Shown here: in pieces, positions 7,090 through 16,723 of the stretch
How the letters are laid out: each line of letters opens with the position of its first letter
Position numbering within the stretch: the stretch's first letter is position 1
Assembly (NCBI RefSeq): GCF_900010725.2
Contig: NZ_LR734879.1
Coordinates: 23,807 to 85,974, forward strand
DNA from: Planktothrix serta PCC 8927
GTDB taxonomy: Bacteria; Cyanobacteriota; Cyanobacteriia; Cyanobacteriales; Microcoleaceae
Length of the DNA stretch: 62,168 bases
Reading direction: 5' to 3'
The notes under the pieces: generated by a model
Told to the model about the DNA's origin: nothing
Databases searched by the model: none
Seen by the model: only the letters and a program-made list of their open reading frames with translations
Made by a program: the position numbers and the translations under genes

Positions 7090-8364
7090 GGCAATGCGAC
7101 GACTTGCGCCTGGTTGTCCGAGGCGACGTTTCCCGTTTTCTGCAATTAATTTTAATTGCTCGGAATTAAGCAGCAGCGATCGCAACATTTCAGGAATCTC
7201 TGTAGGATTTTGAACAACCGTTAATGATCGCCCTAATAGACGCTGTTGATTATTAGCAAAGGTGGGGGTAAATTGTGGCCCATTGCCCGGAATTGCGATC
7301 GCTGGTTTCCCTAATCCGACAAATTGTTCTGTTGCAGTTCCCGCCATAGCGATCGCAATATTCCCTAAAGCTAAACTATCATTAAATGCCTGATTTGTCA
7401 AGATTAATATAGCTTTTTCTTTCAAAAAAGTTAATTCTCCGTGACCCCAAGGAAAGTTAAGATTAGGTAATCTTAAATCTGGGGTTTCTTGCCATTGGTG
7501 AAGCGTGAGAGATTGACAAAAGGGTTGCAGGTCTAAACTAGGGGCGATCGCAGCTAAAAACACTAAATTTTGATAGCTAGGGATCGGATTTTCTGTTGAT
7601 CGGATCGAGCTTTGAATAATTGCATCTACTCCTTGTAAGATTATATCCCAATTCCGATTAACTTCGGGAGAGCGAGAACCGGGTAATAATGTCATAAATA
7701 GCGATCGCTGTGTTTCAATCTGGAGTTGATCAATAGTATAATTATAAATATTGGGTTCTAAATTATCCATCATGGGATTTCCTAAATCAATTGCCGGAAT
7801 TCCATATTTTTGTAAGGTTTGAGTTGTTATGGTATCCCTGGGAAATACCCCTAAACAGTGGGAATTCTTCATTAACCAGCGTTCCCAAGGAAAATAAATT
7901 GAATCAGAATATTGATACCATCGCCACATTCCAGTTAACGGTAATTTTCCCTGTTCATCGCGTAAATAATAGTCTGATTTAGCTGTTCCGATAAAAGCAT
8001 AATTTCCCCCACTTAACCAAGCTAAAAATAAAGGAATAATATCCCCGACGGCGAGAATTATTCCTCCTTGTTTCACCCACTGGCGAATGGTTTGATATTG
8101 CTGAATAATTAAGGGAAATAACCCGGCTTGTAGATCCCGCCAGAGTTGATGTTGATCCATATAAATAAACCCCCCAGAAGGCAGAGATTTTACCGGGCCA
8201 ATAATCGGCACATTGTCCAGTTGACGATAGGCTTGTCCGAGCCCAACTAAGGGTAAAGCCGCTAATTCTGGGGGATGGGGTTGGTGTTGGAGTTCTCGTA
8301 AAATCCGAACAGCGATCGCATCTTCCCCATGACCATTACTCAAAGATAGAATTTTGAGGGTCAC
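7075..8364 (-). CDS. Lipid-A-disaccharide synthase-related (LpxB-like) glycosyltransferase-fold protein
   Basis: 429 residues. The start MTLKILSLSNGHGEDAIAVRIL and the C-terminal donor-site region FNDSLALGNIAIAMAGTATEQFVGLGKPAIAIPG match the cyanobacterial/plant family annotated as lipid-A-disaccharide synthase-related. This is a GT-B fold resembling LpxB and MurG. The actual substrate is not established for the family. Length is normal. The stop codon (TAG at 7075-7077) lies inside the terminal GTAG of a palindromic element, so the last residue or so may have been set by that insertion. HIP1 octamers are frequent in the gene, as in native genes of this genome. Confidence 0.8.
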   Translation of the reverse strand: MTLKILSLSNGHGEDAIAVRILRELQHQPHPPELAALPLVGLGQAYRQLDNVPIIGPVKSLPSGGFIYMDQHQLWRDLQAGLFPLIIQQYQTIRQWVKQGGIILAVGDIIPLFLAWLSGGNYAFIGTAKSDYYLRDEQGKLPLTGMWRWYQYSDSIYFPWERWLMKNSHCLGVFPRDTITTQTLQKYGIPAIDLGNPMMDNLEPNIYNYTIDQLQIETQRSLFMTLLPGSRSPEVNRNWDIILQGVDAIIQSSIRSTENPIPSYQNLVFLAAIAPSLDLQPFCQSLTLHQWQETPDLRLPNLNFPWGHGELTFLKEKAILILTNQAFNDSLALGNIAIAMAGTATEQFVGLGKPAIAIPGNGPQFTPTFANNQQRLLGRSLTVVQNPTEIPEMLRSLLLNSEQLKLIAENGKRRLGQPGASRRIAQYLS

Positions 8365-8609
8365 TGTCTAACTTCCTCGTACACTGTCCCGTTAGATTAG
8401 CAGCAACCAGAGGTTTTATGTTTGTCTGATCCCGAAAACGATAAAATCAAGATCGGCTTTAACTATTTTCCCTGATCCTGAGTTCGTGGGTGCAATCTTA
8501 AGGGTCAATCAGGGAGTTCTGGATTATCGATGAGTTCATGAGCATTAAAGATACATTTGCTGAATCACAAACCTGATGTTTTTGAACTCTATTCCATCTG
8601 ATTAAACCT

Positions 8610-9650
8610 ATGATTTTGCCTCCCGAAGTGTCTCCGGTATTAGATTGCTTAATTGTTGATTCTCATGACCAGGATGTACAAATTTTATCTCGAATTTTAG
8701 GTAAACAAAATTATCAGGTTAGAACCGCTTTTAATGGAACTGTAGCTTTAAAAGAGTTAGATCTCAAGGTTCCTGATATTGTTTTTTGGGATTGTTCAGA
8801 ACAACAAAATCACGATTTTAATTTTGACGTTTTTTTTGACTTTTACCGGACGAAAGAACAGAATATTATTATTTTTTTCTTGATCTCATTTCCAGAGTAT
8901 GGCTGTTCAATTTCTTTAGAAAATCACTTTTATTGTGAATATATTAGAAAACCGTTTTATCCTGAAGAAATTATTTTAAGAGTTAAAAATATCTGGGATT
9001 ATCGTCAAAGCCAGAAGGTTATGGAAGACTCCTTGATTCAGTTAGAGCAGGAGGTTTCGACTCGCCAGAAGCTAGAATATAAACTTGAACAAATTAGCCA
9101 AAAGTTACAAACGACAACAGAACAGTTAACTTATTTGAGTCGGTTTGATACCTTAACTCAATTAGCAAACCGTCCTTATTTTGATGAATATTTATTCAGA
9201 GAATGGCAACGTTTAGCACGCGAAAGAATGCCCTTATCCTTAATTATTGGGGACGTGGATGGGTTTCAGAGCTATAACGAAGTGTATGGATATCAACAGG
9301 GAGATATCTGTTTACAAACCCTGGCTAAAACAATGATCGATTGTATTAAGCGTCCGGCGGATTTAATTGCTCGTTATAGTGGGGAAGAATTTGCAGTCCT
9401 TTTACCCCATACCAGTAGTGCTGGGGCGATAGAAGTTGCCAAATTAATCCGAGCTAAAATTAAACAACTAGAAATTTACCACCCTAAATCCGAGATCAGT
9501 TCCTACCTGACCCTGAGTTTAGGGGTGGCTACGGTCATTCCTCAGCCTGAACTCCCCCCAAATCCCTTGATCACCGTTGCCGAAGAAGCTCTACAGGAAG
9601 CCAAACGGCAAGGTTGCGATCGCATTGGTGTAGGAGTCCATTGGCGTTAG
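8610..9650 (+). CDS. Response regulator with GGDEF (diguanylate cyclase) domain
   Basis: 346 residues. Residues ~9-130 are a receiver domain: LDCLIVDSHDQDV supplies acidic residues, FWDC the phospho-accepting Asp, and IRKPF the conserved Lys-Pro. A short coiled coil (~140-180) leads to a GGDEF domain starting at FDTLTQLANRPYFDEYL. The active-site loop reads RYSGEEF, so the first Gly of GGEEF is Ser. SGEEF is found in active cyclases too. An inhibitory I-site R-x-x-D (RPAD) lies five residues before it. Predicted role: phosphorylation-controlled synthesis of c-di-GMP. No cognate kinase is adjacent. The start ATG has no clear Shine-Dalgarno site. Confidence 0.9.
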   Translation: MILPPEVSPVLDCLIVDSHDQDVQILSRILGKQNYQVRTAFNGTVALKELDLKVPDIVFWDCSEQQNHDFNFDVFFDFYRTKEQNIIIFFLISFPEYGCSISLENHFYCEYIRKPFYPEEIILRVKNIWDYRQSQKVMEDSLIQLEQEVSTRQKLEYKLEQISQKLQTTTEQLTYLSRFDTLTQLANRPYFDEYLFREWQRLARERMPLSLIIGDVDGFQSYNEVYGYQQGDICLQTLAKTMIDCIKRPADLIARYSGEEFAVLLPHTSSAGAIEVAKLIRAKIKQLEIYHPKSEISSYLTLSLGVATVIPQPELPPNPLITVAEEALQEAKRQGCDRIGVGVHWR

Positions 9651-9667
9651 AGAAGGGTTAAAGACGT

Positions 9668-9865
9668 TTATTGAGATTTTTTAGTCTCGACTTTTTCCGG
9701 TTCCCCATCCTCATTATTTCCGGTGTAATCATTCAGTGTTGTCCAACGGTCTAGTTGGATTTGATTAACCTCAGATTTGGACGGAATTGCCTGAGCAGCA
9801 GCAACCGAGAACACGGTGAAACTGGTAGACGCAACCAGTCCTAAAACAACAATAATATTTTTCAT
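9668..9865 (-). CDS. Small secreted protein of unknown function
   Basis: 65 residues from the ATG at 9865, with AGGGG upstream; the frame extends to 9916 but without a plausible ribosome site. A typical signal peptide (MKNIIVVLGLVASTSFTVFSVAAAQA) is followed by a short hydrophilic mature part ending EDGEPEKVETKKSQ. No family recognised. It converges with the diguanylate cyclase gene, the two stops being 18 bp apart. Confidence 0.6.
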   Translation of the reverse strand: MKNIIVVLGLVASTSFTVFSVAAAQAIPSKSEVNQIQLDRWTTLNDYTGNNEDGEPEKVETKKSQ

Positions 9866-10357
9866 GAAATGGCCCCTGATGGTGATCAAAATAGATGCTT
9901 TAATTGAACGGAACAAAGGATCACAGGGTTGTTAAAACCTGATCACACTCTGGAGGATGCACGGTAGACCAGAAGCGGTTGAGGTAGATGTGCATAAAGA
10001 CTTAACCACTTCTTTGTGTCTTTATCTTCCCTCGATCTTCAGGATTTGGGGAGCAGGGAGTAACCCATCAGGGGGGTATGGGGTGCGGGGTGAAGAAGCT
10101 TATGGGATGTGGGGTGTGAGGTGTAGGGGGGAATAAAAAAATCTAAAAAAATTTGGGTTAACCGATGCTGTATAATCCTTAAATTGCATACTTCTAATGC
10201 AACTGTTGAATAGGCAAGAGGTTATTAATACAAACCTCTTAATTTGTAGTGGGGCAATTGGAAATTGTACTCCCATTATTTTCTTGATCTTAAATTTTAG
10301 ATTTCAATAAAATATCTATGCTAATATGATTGATTTTTGATTAATTCTGGATATTTT

Positions 10358-10399
10358 GTATTGTAGATTACAATTTACTCGGTGAAATTCCTCTAGTAT
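10358..10399 (+). promoter_or_regulatory. NtcA-activated promoter of the urt operon
   Basis: GTATTGTAGATTAC at 10358-10371 is an exact GTA-N8-TAC NtcA site. After 22 bp it is followed by TAGTAT (10394-10399), an exact TA-N3-T -10 box. This is the canonical class II layout of NtcA-dependent nitrogen-starvation promoters. Transcription would start near 10406, leaving a leader of about 178 nt before urtA. The remainder of the 9866-10583 intergenic region holds no other gene that I recognise. Confidence 0.85.
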
Positions 10400-10583
10400 A
10401 CAAAACCTGAATGGGAAATTGTTCTAACCATATCTTCATCGAATAGCAGAAAATCGTGAAGTTTTAAGCGCTTTTATCTACTACTCGATGTTTCGATTCA
10501 ACCAATTCACAGTTGGCGGAGATGGTAAAGAAAATGACCTATTCTCAAACCAACTTTTTAAGTTAAATACCTAAATAGTCATC

Positions 10584-11924
10584 GTGAAAAAAAGATTAGG
10601 TAGACGCAAATTCTTAGTTTTTGGTTCAGCAGCCTTTGGAAGCACCTTTTTCCTCAAAGGTTGTGCCAACTCTGCAACTAATACCACGAGTCAAACGCCA
10701 ACCAGTGACGCCAGCCCAACAGCAACAACAGCAAGTACCAGTACAGGAAGTGGCGATACAATTAAGGTGGGAATTCTTCACTCTTTGAGTGGAACTATGG
10801 CAATTAGTGAAACCACCGTTGTTGAAGCCGAAAAATTAGCAATTAAAGAAATTAATGCCAATGGTGGCGTACTCGGTAAACAAATTGAAGCGATAATTGA
10901 AGATGGGGCTTCTGACTGGCCGACCTTTGCCGAAAAAGCTCAAAAATTGATTGATCAAGATAAAGTAGTAACGGTTTTTGGGTGTTGGACATCTGCTAGT
11001 CGTAAAGCCGTCAAAGATGTATTTGAATCCAAAAACCATATGTTATGGTATCCGGTTCAATACGAAGGTCAAGAATGTTCTAAAAACATTTTTTATACCG
11101 GGGCTGCTCCTAACCAACAAATTGAACCTGCTGTTCAATGGTTAGTTGACAACAAAGGGAGAGAATTTTTCTTAGTCGGCTCAGACTATGTTTTCCCCCG
11201 CACGGCTAACACGATTATTAAAGAACAATTAGCCGCTATTGGTGGAACAACGGTTGGGGAAGATTACTTACCGTTAGGGAATACGGAAGTTACCCCAATT
11301 ATTACCAAAATTAAACAGGCTTTACCCGATGGAGGGGTAATTTTTAATAGTCTGAATGGAGATAGTAACGTTGCTTTCTTCAAACAGTTACAAGGGGCAG
11401 GAATGACCCCCGATAAATATCCCGTGATGTCGGTGAGTATTGCGGAAGAAGAAGTGCGACAAATTGGTAAGGATTTCCTTCTCGGTCACTATGCCGCTTG
11501 GAATTATTTCCAAACCGTAGATACTCCTACAAATAAAAAATGGGTAGAAGCATTTAAAGCGGAATATGGACAAGATCGGGTAACAAATGACCCAATGGAA
11601 GCCGCTTATATCATGGTTTATTTGTGGAAACAAGCCGTAGAAAAAGCGGGAACTGCTGATGATTTAGAAAAGGTTAGATTAGCGGCTGTGGGTCAAAGTT
11701 TGGATGCTCCCGAAGGCAAAGTTACGATGTTCCCTAACCATCATATTTCTAAAACTGTGCGAATTGGACAGGTGAGAGATGATGGATTATTTGACATTGT
11801 TTGGGCAACAGAAGGCCCCGTTGATCCCGTTCCCTGGAACCAATTTGTACCCGCCACAAAAGGCTATGCTTGTGACTGGACAGATCCCACTAAAGGGGAA
11901 AAATTCCAACTGCAAGGAACTTAA
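10584..11924 (+). CDS. urtA: Urea ABC transporter, substrate-binding protein UrtA
   Basis: 446 residues from a GTG start. The N-terminus [19 protein letters not shown] followed by FFLKGC combines a twin-arginine-like R-R-K-F-L signal with a lipobox cysteine, so the mature protein should be a lipoprotein. A Thr/Ser linker precedes the type I periplasmic binding fold ([17 protein letters not shown]...). The family-specific stretches [17 protein letters not shown] and [14 protein letters not shown]-like region mark the urea/short-amide-binding subgroup. It is the first gene of the complete urtABCDE operon behind an NtcA promoter and captures urea for high-affinity uptake when nitrogen is limiting. 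Confidence 0.95.
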   Translation: MKKRLGRRKFLVFGSAAFGSTFFLKGCANSATNTTSQTPTSDASPTATTASTSTGSGDTIKVGILHSLSGTMAISETTVVEAEKLAIKEINANGGVLGKQIEAIIEDGASDWPTFAEKAQKLIDQDKVVTVFGCWTSASRKAVKDVFESKNHMLWYPVQYEGQECSKNIFYTGAAPNQQIEPAVQWLVDNKGREFFLVGSDYVFPRTANTIIKEQLAAIGGTTVGEDYLPLGNTEVTPIITKIKQALPDGGVIFNSLNGDSNVAFFKQLQGAGMTPDKYPVMSVSIAEEEVRQIGKDFLLGHYAAWNYFQTVDTPTNKKWVEAFKAEYGQDRVTNDPMEAAYIMVYLWKQAVEKAGTADDLEKVRLAAVGQSLDAPEGKVTMFPNHHISKTVRIGQVRDDGLFDIVWATEGPVDPVPWNQFVPATKGYACDWTDPTKGEKFQLQGT

Positions 11925-11948
11925 TTAATCCTAATTAATCCTAGATTT

Positions 11949-11979
11949 GATCCCCCTAAATCCCCCTTAAAAAGGGGGA
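11949..11979 (+). repeat. Stem-loop between urtA and urtB
   Basis: GATCCCCCTAAA followed by TCCCCCTT-AAA-AAGGGGGA (11961-11979) forms an 8-bp perfect hairpin. It belongs to a widespread cyanobacterial repeat type (other versions near 19180 and 62060). Between a binding-protein gene and its permease genes, such a hairpin could protect or attenuate the mRNA and so raise urtA expression over urtBCDE; this is inference. Confidence 0.6.
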
Positions 11980-12020
11980 CTTTGACTTTCTAATTCCCCC
12001 TTTAACAGTTTTTCCTCAAA

Positions 12021-13184
12021 ATGCAAGACCTATTCATTGCCATATTTAATGGAATTAGCATCGGTTCGGTGTTGTTAATGGCAGCATTAGGACTCGCAAT
12101 TGTCTTTGGACTCATGGGTGTAATTAACTTAGCTCATGGGGAACTGATTATGTTAGGAGCCTATACAACGTTTGTCGTTCAAAATATCTTCAAACCGTTA
12201 GGCGAACCTCTATTTAGCACCTATATTATTTTTGCCATTCCGATTGCCTTTATCGTCACCGCCTTAGTCGGATTAGCCTTAGAACGGGGTGTGATTCGGT
12301 TTTTGTATGGAAGACCCCTAGAAACTTTATTGGCAACTTGGGGAGTCAGTTTAATTTTACAACAATTTGTTCGCAGTGTTAGTACCACATTTGCCATCGG
12401 AATTGTTATATTTTGCCTACTCTTTTTTGGAGGTTTGTGGGTACTGCGTCGTCGTCCCCATTGGGAAATAATTCGACAATGGGCGATTTCCGTTTTATTC
12501 CTTTTATCATCAGCAACAGCCCTCTCCATAGGATTAGTAATTGGACAAAGCCAAAAAGCCTTAGCAAAACCTTGGTTTAGTGATAGAAACGTGGATGTTA
12601 CGGCGCCTCCTTGGTTGCGAGGGGGATTAGAATTAGGGAATTTTCAGGTTCCCTATTCCCGTGTTTTTATTATTATTTTAACGATTCTGTGCTTAATCGT
12701 AATTTATTGGTTTTTCAACCAATCAAATTGGGGATTAAGAATTCGCTCAGTCACCCAAAATCGTACCATGAGCGCCTGTTTAGGGATTCCCACCGATACC
12801 GTTGATGCTCTTACCTTTTCCATCGGTTCAGGACTCGCAGGAATTGCCGGATGTGCGATTACATTATTAGGATCAGTTGGGCCCAATACCGGACAAAATT
12901 ATATCGTTGATACGTTTATGGTGGTGGTAGTTGGAGGGGTAGGAAATCTCTTAGGAACAGTTATTGCCGCCTTCGCCATTGGTGTTACCAGTTATTTAAT
13001 TGGTTCAGGAACTCTGGCGTTATTATTAACCAACCTTAATGCTGCACCATTCTTTGTGGATTTCTTTAATTTTTTCGCCACAACTAGCTTGGCAAAAGTA
13101 TTAGTGTTCGTGTTAATTATTGCCTTTTTACAAATCAAACCGTCAGGAATTTTTCCACAGAAAGGGAGAACGGCTGAACTATGA
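12021..13184 (+). CDS. urtB: Urea ABC transporter permease UrtB
   Basis: 387 residues of branched-chain-amino-acid/urea permease type (LivH-like), with many hydrophobic segments starting at LFIAIFNGISIGSVLLMAALGLAIVFGLMG. The family motif NLAHGELIMLGAY and the late cytoplasmic loop NWGLRIRSVTQNRTMSACLGI followed by LAGIAGC are clear. It forms the membrane channel with UrtC. The stop overlaps the urtC start (ATGA), indicating coupled translation. A 96-bp spacer with a hairpin separates it from urtA. Confidence 0.95.
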   Translation: MQDLFIAIFNGISIGSVLLMAALGLAIVFGLMGVINLAHGELIMLGAYTTFVVQNIFKPLGEPLFSTYIIFAIPIAFIVTALVGLALERGVIRFLYGRPLETLLATWGVSLILQQFVRSVSTTFAIGIVIFCLLFFGGLWVLRRRPHWEIIRQWAISVLFLLSSATALSIGLVIGQSQKALAKPWFSDRNVDVTAPPWLRGGLELGNFQVPYSRVFIIILTILCLIVIYWFFNQSNWGLRIRSVTQNRTMSACLGIPTDTVDALTFSIGSGLAGIAGCAITLLGSVGPNTGQNYIVDTFMVVVVGGVGNLLGTVIAAFAIGVTSYLIGSGTLALLLTNLNAAPFFVDFFNFFATTSLAKVLVFVLIIAFLQIKPSGIFPQKGRTAEL

Positions 13185-14362
13185 ACGATGAAATTAGCGT
13201 TCTAGCTAAAACCAAACAACAAAAACGGAAAAAGTTACTGATTGAAGGGGCGATTATTATTGGGTTCAGCTTATTATTTGCCCTACTGATGCCCTTAATA
13301 TTACCCGTCTTTCGCTTAAAACTTTTGGGTCGGTTTCTTGCCTTAGCTATTGCTGCATTAGGCATTGATTTAATCTGGGGATATACGGGATTATTGAGTT
13401 TAGGACATGGCATCTTTTTTGCATTAGGGGGTTATGCCTTAGCCATGTATATTAAATTGCAACTTCCCGCCGGAGAAATCCCCGAATTTTTTACCCTCTA
13501 TGGGGTAAATGATTTACCTGGGTTATGGAAACCGTTTTATTCCTTTCCTTTTACTGTATTTGCGGTGATTATTATTCCCGGTATTGTGGCGGGTTTACTG
13601 GGATATTTAGTCTTTAGAAACCGAATTAAAGGGGTTTATTTTTCGATTATTACCCAAGCGTCATTAATCGTTTTCTTTAACTTCTTTAACGGTCAACAAC
13701 AACTGATTAACGGCACAAACGGGCTAAATATTGAATCCGATAAAATATTTGGGGCTGTTGTCGGTTCTCCCGCCGTTCAGTTAGCATTTTATGAAATCAC
13801 AATTTTGTTTCTAATTGCTACCTATTTACTTTGTCGCTGGTTAACCAGTGGACGATTTGGTAATTTATTAATTGCCATTCGGGATGATGAAGTTCGTTTA
13901 AGATTTTCCGGTTATAACCCCACTTGGTTTAAGGTTTTAGTCTTTTCTATTTCTGGAGCATTAGCCGGAATTGCAGGCGCATTGTATACCGTCCAAACGG
14001 GAATTATTACCCCTAATTTTATGGATGTTGCCTTTTCAATTGAAATGGTAATTTGGGTCGCCGTGGGAGGACGGGGAACATTAATCGGGGCAATTATAGG
14101 AACTCTATTAGTCCGGTTAGGAAGAACATTATTGAGTGAACAATTTCCCGAAGTTTGGCTATTTTTCCAAGGGGCATTATTCTTAATTGTGGTGACAGTA
14201 TTACCCGATGGCATTGTGGGATGGGTACGAACCATTGCATGGGATAAAATTCGGGCTTTATTCGGATTTCCGAAGGTCGTGGCGACCTATCCCAGTTTAG
14301 AAGAAAACCCGGAAGTCGAGTTAGAACGGGAAGAATTTGAACAAAAAACAATGAAAGATTAA
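13181..14362 (+). CDS. urtC: Urea ABC transporter permease UrtC
   Basis: 393 residues, LivM-like permease and second half of the urea channel. The motif GIDLIWGYTGLLSLGHGIFFALGGYALAMY is diagnostic. The loop IRDDEVRLRFSGYNPTWFKVLVFSISGALAGIAGALY contacts the ATPase. A charged C-terminal tail follows the last membrane segment. It overlaps urtB by 4 bp and is followed after 4 bp by urtD, so the genes are one transcriptional unit. Confidence 0.95.
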   Translation: MNDEISVLAKTKQQKRKKLLIEGAIIIGFSLLFALLMPLILPVFRLKLLGRFLALAIAALGIDLIWGYTGLLSLGHGIFFALGGYALAMYIKLQLPAGEIPEFFTLYGVNDLPGLWKPFYSFPFTVFAVIIIPGIVAGLLGYLVFRNRIKGVYFSIITQASLIVFFNFFNGQQQLINGTNGLNIESDKIFGAVVGSPAVQLAFYEITILFLIATYLLCRWLTSGRFGNLLIAIRDDEVRLRFSGYNPTWFKVLVFSISGALAGIAGALYTVQTGIITPNFMDVAFSIEMVIWVAVGGRGTLIGAIIGTLLVRLGRTLLSEQFPEVWLFFQGALFLIVVTVLPDGIVGWVRTIAWDKIRALFGFPKVVATYPSLEENPEVELEREEFEQKTMKD

Positions 14363-14366
14363 AACC

Positions 14367-15116
14367 ATGACTGCTAAAATTTTAGAGATTAACGATGTCA
14401 CCGTCAGTTTTGATGGATTTAAAGCCCTCAATCACCTAAATTTTAGTATGGATGTGGGGGAATTGCGAGTAATTATTGGCCCTAACGGAGCCGGAAAAAC
14501 CACGTTTTTAGATGTGATTACGGGCAAAGTTCAACCCACTGAAGGACAGGTGATTTTTAAAGGGCGTAATTTGAGAAAAATGCCCGAATATCAAATTGCT
14601 TGTTTTGGAGTTGGGCGCAAATTTCAAACCCCTAGAATTTATCTAAATTTAACGGTTAGAGATAATTTAGATTTAGCCTGTAACCGAAATAAAAGTGTAT
14701 TTCCCACCTTATTTCAACGAACTAAGGGGGTAGAAATCCGAACCGTTGCGGGACTTTTAGAAACCATTGGATTAATTGCCAAAGCTGATTTTCCAGCAGC
14801 ATTATTGTCTCACGGGGAAAAACAACGGTTAGAAATTGGGATGTTAGTGGCACAATCTCCTGATTTATTATTAGTTGATGAACCTGTAGCGGGACTCACC
14901 GATGAAGAAACCGAAAACGTGGGAAGTTTGCTGTTAGCATTAGCAGAAAGTCACTCCATTATTGTGATTGAACATGATATGGAATTCGTGCGACAAATTG
15001 CCAGAATAGTAACGGTTTTGCATCAAGGTTCGGTATTGTGTCAAGGGGATATGGATGAAGTGCAAAATGACCCCCGTGTGATTGAAGTTTATTTAGGAAA
15101 ACAAGAGGAGGAGTAA
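14367..15116 (+). CDS. urtD: Urea ABC transporter ATP-binding protein UrtD
   Basis: 249 residues, LivG-type ATPase. Walker A GPNGAGKTT, signature LSHGEKQRLEIGM (a variant of LSGGQ typical of UrtD), Walker B LLLVDEP, and the switch His in VIEHDM are present. It pairs with UrtE to drive transport through UrtBC. The gene follows urtC after 4 bp. The 58-bp gap to urtE holds a degraded piece of the AGCCCGAACTTTAGTTC hairpin repeat (about 15123-15150). Confidence 0.95.
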   Translation: MTAKILEINDVTVSFDGFKALNHLNFSMDVGELRVIIGPNGAGKTTFLDVITGKVQPTEGQVIFKGRNLRKMPEYQIACFGVGRKFQTPRIYLNLTVRDNLDLACNRNKSVFPTLFQRTKGVEIRTVAGLLETIGLIAKADFPAALLSHGEKQRLEIGMLVAQSPDLLLVDEPVAGLTDEETENVGSLLLALAESHSIIVIEHDMEFVRQIARIVTVLHQGSVLCQGDMDEVQNDPRVIEVYLGKQEEE

Positions 15117-15174
15117 ACGGTTTAAGCCCGAACTTTACTTCCGGGTATTTTAATCAATTAAGGAGGACTTCAAA

Positions 15175-15930
15175 ATGATCGGAATAACACAAGGAGCAGT
15201 AATAGAATCTGTAGCACTCCCTGATTTGATGTTACGGGTGTCTGGGGTGAATGTTTATTATGGAGAAAGTCATATTTTACGCGATGTCGATTTAAGTGTT
15301 ACCCCCGGACAAATGGTATGTTTAATTGGCCGAAATGGAGTCGGAAAAACGACTCTCTTAAAAACAATTATGGGGTTACTCAAACCCAAAACCGGGGAAA
15401 TTTATTTTCAAGGTAAACCCCTGAATAAAGTTTCAACGGATAAACGGGCGAGATTAGGGATTGGTTATGTTCCCCAAGGACGGGAAGTTATTCCTCGTGT
15501 CACGGTCAAAGAAAATCTATTATTAGGGTTAGAAGCGTTACCTCTAGGAAGAAAAGGTAAACCTGAAATTCCTGATGATATTTTTGAGTTATTCCCTGTT
15601 TTAGAAACGATGTTATCTCGGATGGGAGGAGATTTAAGCGGCGGACAACAGCAACAGTTAGCTATTGCGAGAGCGTTAATGGGAAGACCCCAATTATTGG
15701 TTTTAGATGAACCCACAGAAGGAATTCAACCCTCAATTATTTTAGAAATTGAAGCGGCGGTGCGACGAATTATTCAAACAACCGGAATTTCGGTTTTATT
15801 AGTGGAACAACACTTACATTTTGTCCGCCAAGCTGACCGTTATTATGCTATGCAAAAAGGAGGAATTGTCGCTTCTGGTGCTACAAAAGATTTAAGTCAA
15901 GAAGTGATTCAACAATTTTTAGCGGTGTAA
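15175..15930 (+). CDS. urtE: Urea ABC transporter ATP-binding protein UrtE
   Basis: 251 residues, LivF-type ATPase with Walker A GRNGVGKTTLLKT, signature LSGGQQQQLAIARAL and Walker B LLVLDEPTEGIQPS. The start is supported by a strong AAGGAGGACTT ribosome site just upstream. The extra ~17 N-terminal residues before LMLRVSGVNVYYGESHIL could be avoided by a downstream start, but the ribosome site fits the chosen ATG. Last gene of the operon. Downstream lies a nested palindromic repeat rather than a simple terminator. Confidence 0.95.
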   Translation: MIGITQGAVIESVALPDLMLRVSGVNVYYGESHILRDVDLSVTPGQMVCLIGRNGVGKTTLLKTIMGLLKPKTGEIYFQGKPLNKVSTDKRARLGIGYVPQGREVIPRVTVKENLLLGLEALPLGRKGKPEIPDDIFELFPVLETMLSRMGGDLSGGQQQQLAIARALMGRPQLLVLDEPTEGIQPSIILEIEAAVRRIIQTTGISVLLVEQHLHFVRQADRYYAMQKGGIVASGATKDLSQEVIQQFLAV

Positions 15931-16010
15931 ATGTTGACTATATAGATAGCAAGTCTAAATCAGTTGTACATCAGACTTAAAATCCAATTCCTCGTAGGGG
16001 CTAGGCGCTT

Positions 16011-16200
16011 AAGTCATAATGCCCTGAACTAAAGTTCGGGCTGAAAGCTGAAGTCATCTAAAGATGACTCAGATCATTTTTAATTAACCCGTTTTAACGG
16101 GTTTGTAGGGGCGGGTTCAACAAGATCTTTTCTGATTAACCGCAACCCCACTGAACCCGCCCCTACGCCTGAAATTTATTTCAAGGCTTTTGGCACTATT
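16011..16200. repeat. Hairpin-tetrad repeat interrupted by a 62-bp GTAGGGGCGGG element
   Basis: Read on the minus strand this is the same element as at 47693-48099 and 50297-50628. Its hairpins are GCC..GGC (16167-16187), AACCCGTTTTAACGGGTT (16086-16103), GTCATCTAAAGATGAC (about 16053-16068) and GCCCTGAACTAAAGTTCGGGC (16021-16041). Between the first two, where other copies have only ~9 bp (tcaaagccc), 62 bp starting GTAGGGGCGGGTTC and ending CCCGCCCCTAC (16105-16166) are inserted. The 15931-16283 interval holds no gene. Confidence 0.8.
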
Positions 16201-16283
16201 AACGCTGATTTTTCATCGGCTATCATCCTTAAAATTCGTTGAATTTTCCAAAAATTACAGAAGAGGGATTATGTTTGTTCTTG

Positions 16284-16604
16284 TTAATTATTTCTGCGGA
16301 TAGCTGCCTCAATCTCTTCTGGATGAGTATCAGCATAAGTCCAAGCATTGACTAAATTTTCTGCTTTCAAATGAGGAAAATCTTGTAAGATTCGAGCATC
16401 AGAAGCACCATTCCGGCGATAATTGATCAGTGACCAAACGGGGATACGAGTGTTAGCAATTCTAGCATCCCCACCGCACACCCCAGGAGTTTTTTCAATT
16501 CCTTGCCAAACATTACTTAAACTTTGGACTAGCAATTGAATAGCCTGCGCTTTTTCCGCTAGACTTAATGCCAGCAGTTGAGGTTCTAAGTCTTTTAGAG
16601 TCAT
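16284..16604 (-). CDS. DUF433 antitoxin (VapB45-like), orphan
   Basis: 106 residues. The N-terminal helix region (MTLKDLEPQLLALSLAEKAQAIQLLVQSLS) is followed by the DUF433 winged-helix part TPGVCGGDARIANTRIPVWSLINYRRNGASDARILQDFP. DUF433 proteins are normally antitoxins paired with a DUF5615 PIN-like toxin encoded next door. No such gene follows here, so this is an orphan or the toxin has been lost. The next sequence downstream is the nested repeat. Confidence 0.8.
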   Translation of the reverse strand: MTLKDLEPQLLALSLAEKAQAIQLLVQSLSNVWQGIEKTPGVCGGDARIANTRIPVWSLINYRRNGASDARILQDFPHLKAENLVNAWTYADTHPEEIEAAIRRNN

Positions 16605-16723
16605 GTTACTGCCGCCTTTATAATCAGGGGGGATCTAGTTAAGAGTTTAACATCTAGCTTTTCAAATTTCCGTTTTAGCCTGGATTTCTCTATAAATATC
16701 CGTTTAATTTTGAGTTACAGAAC

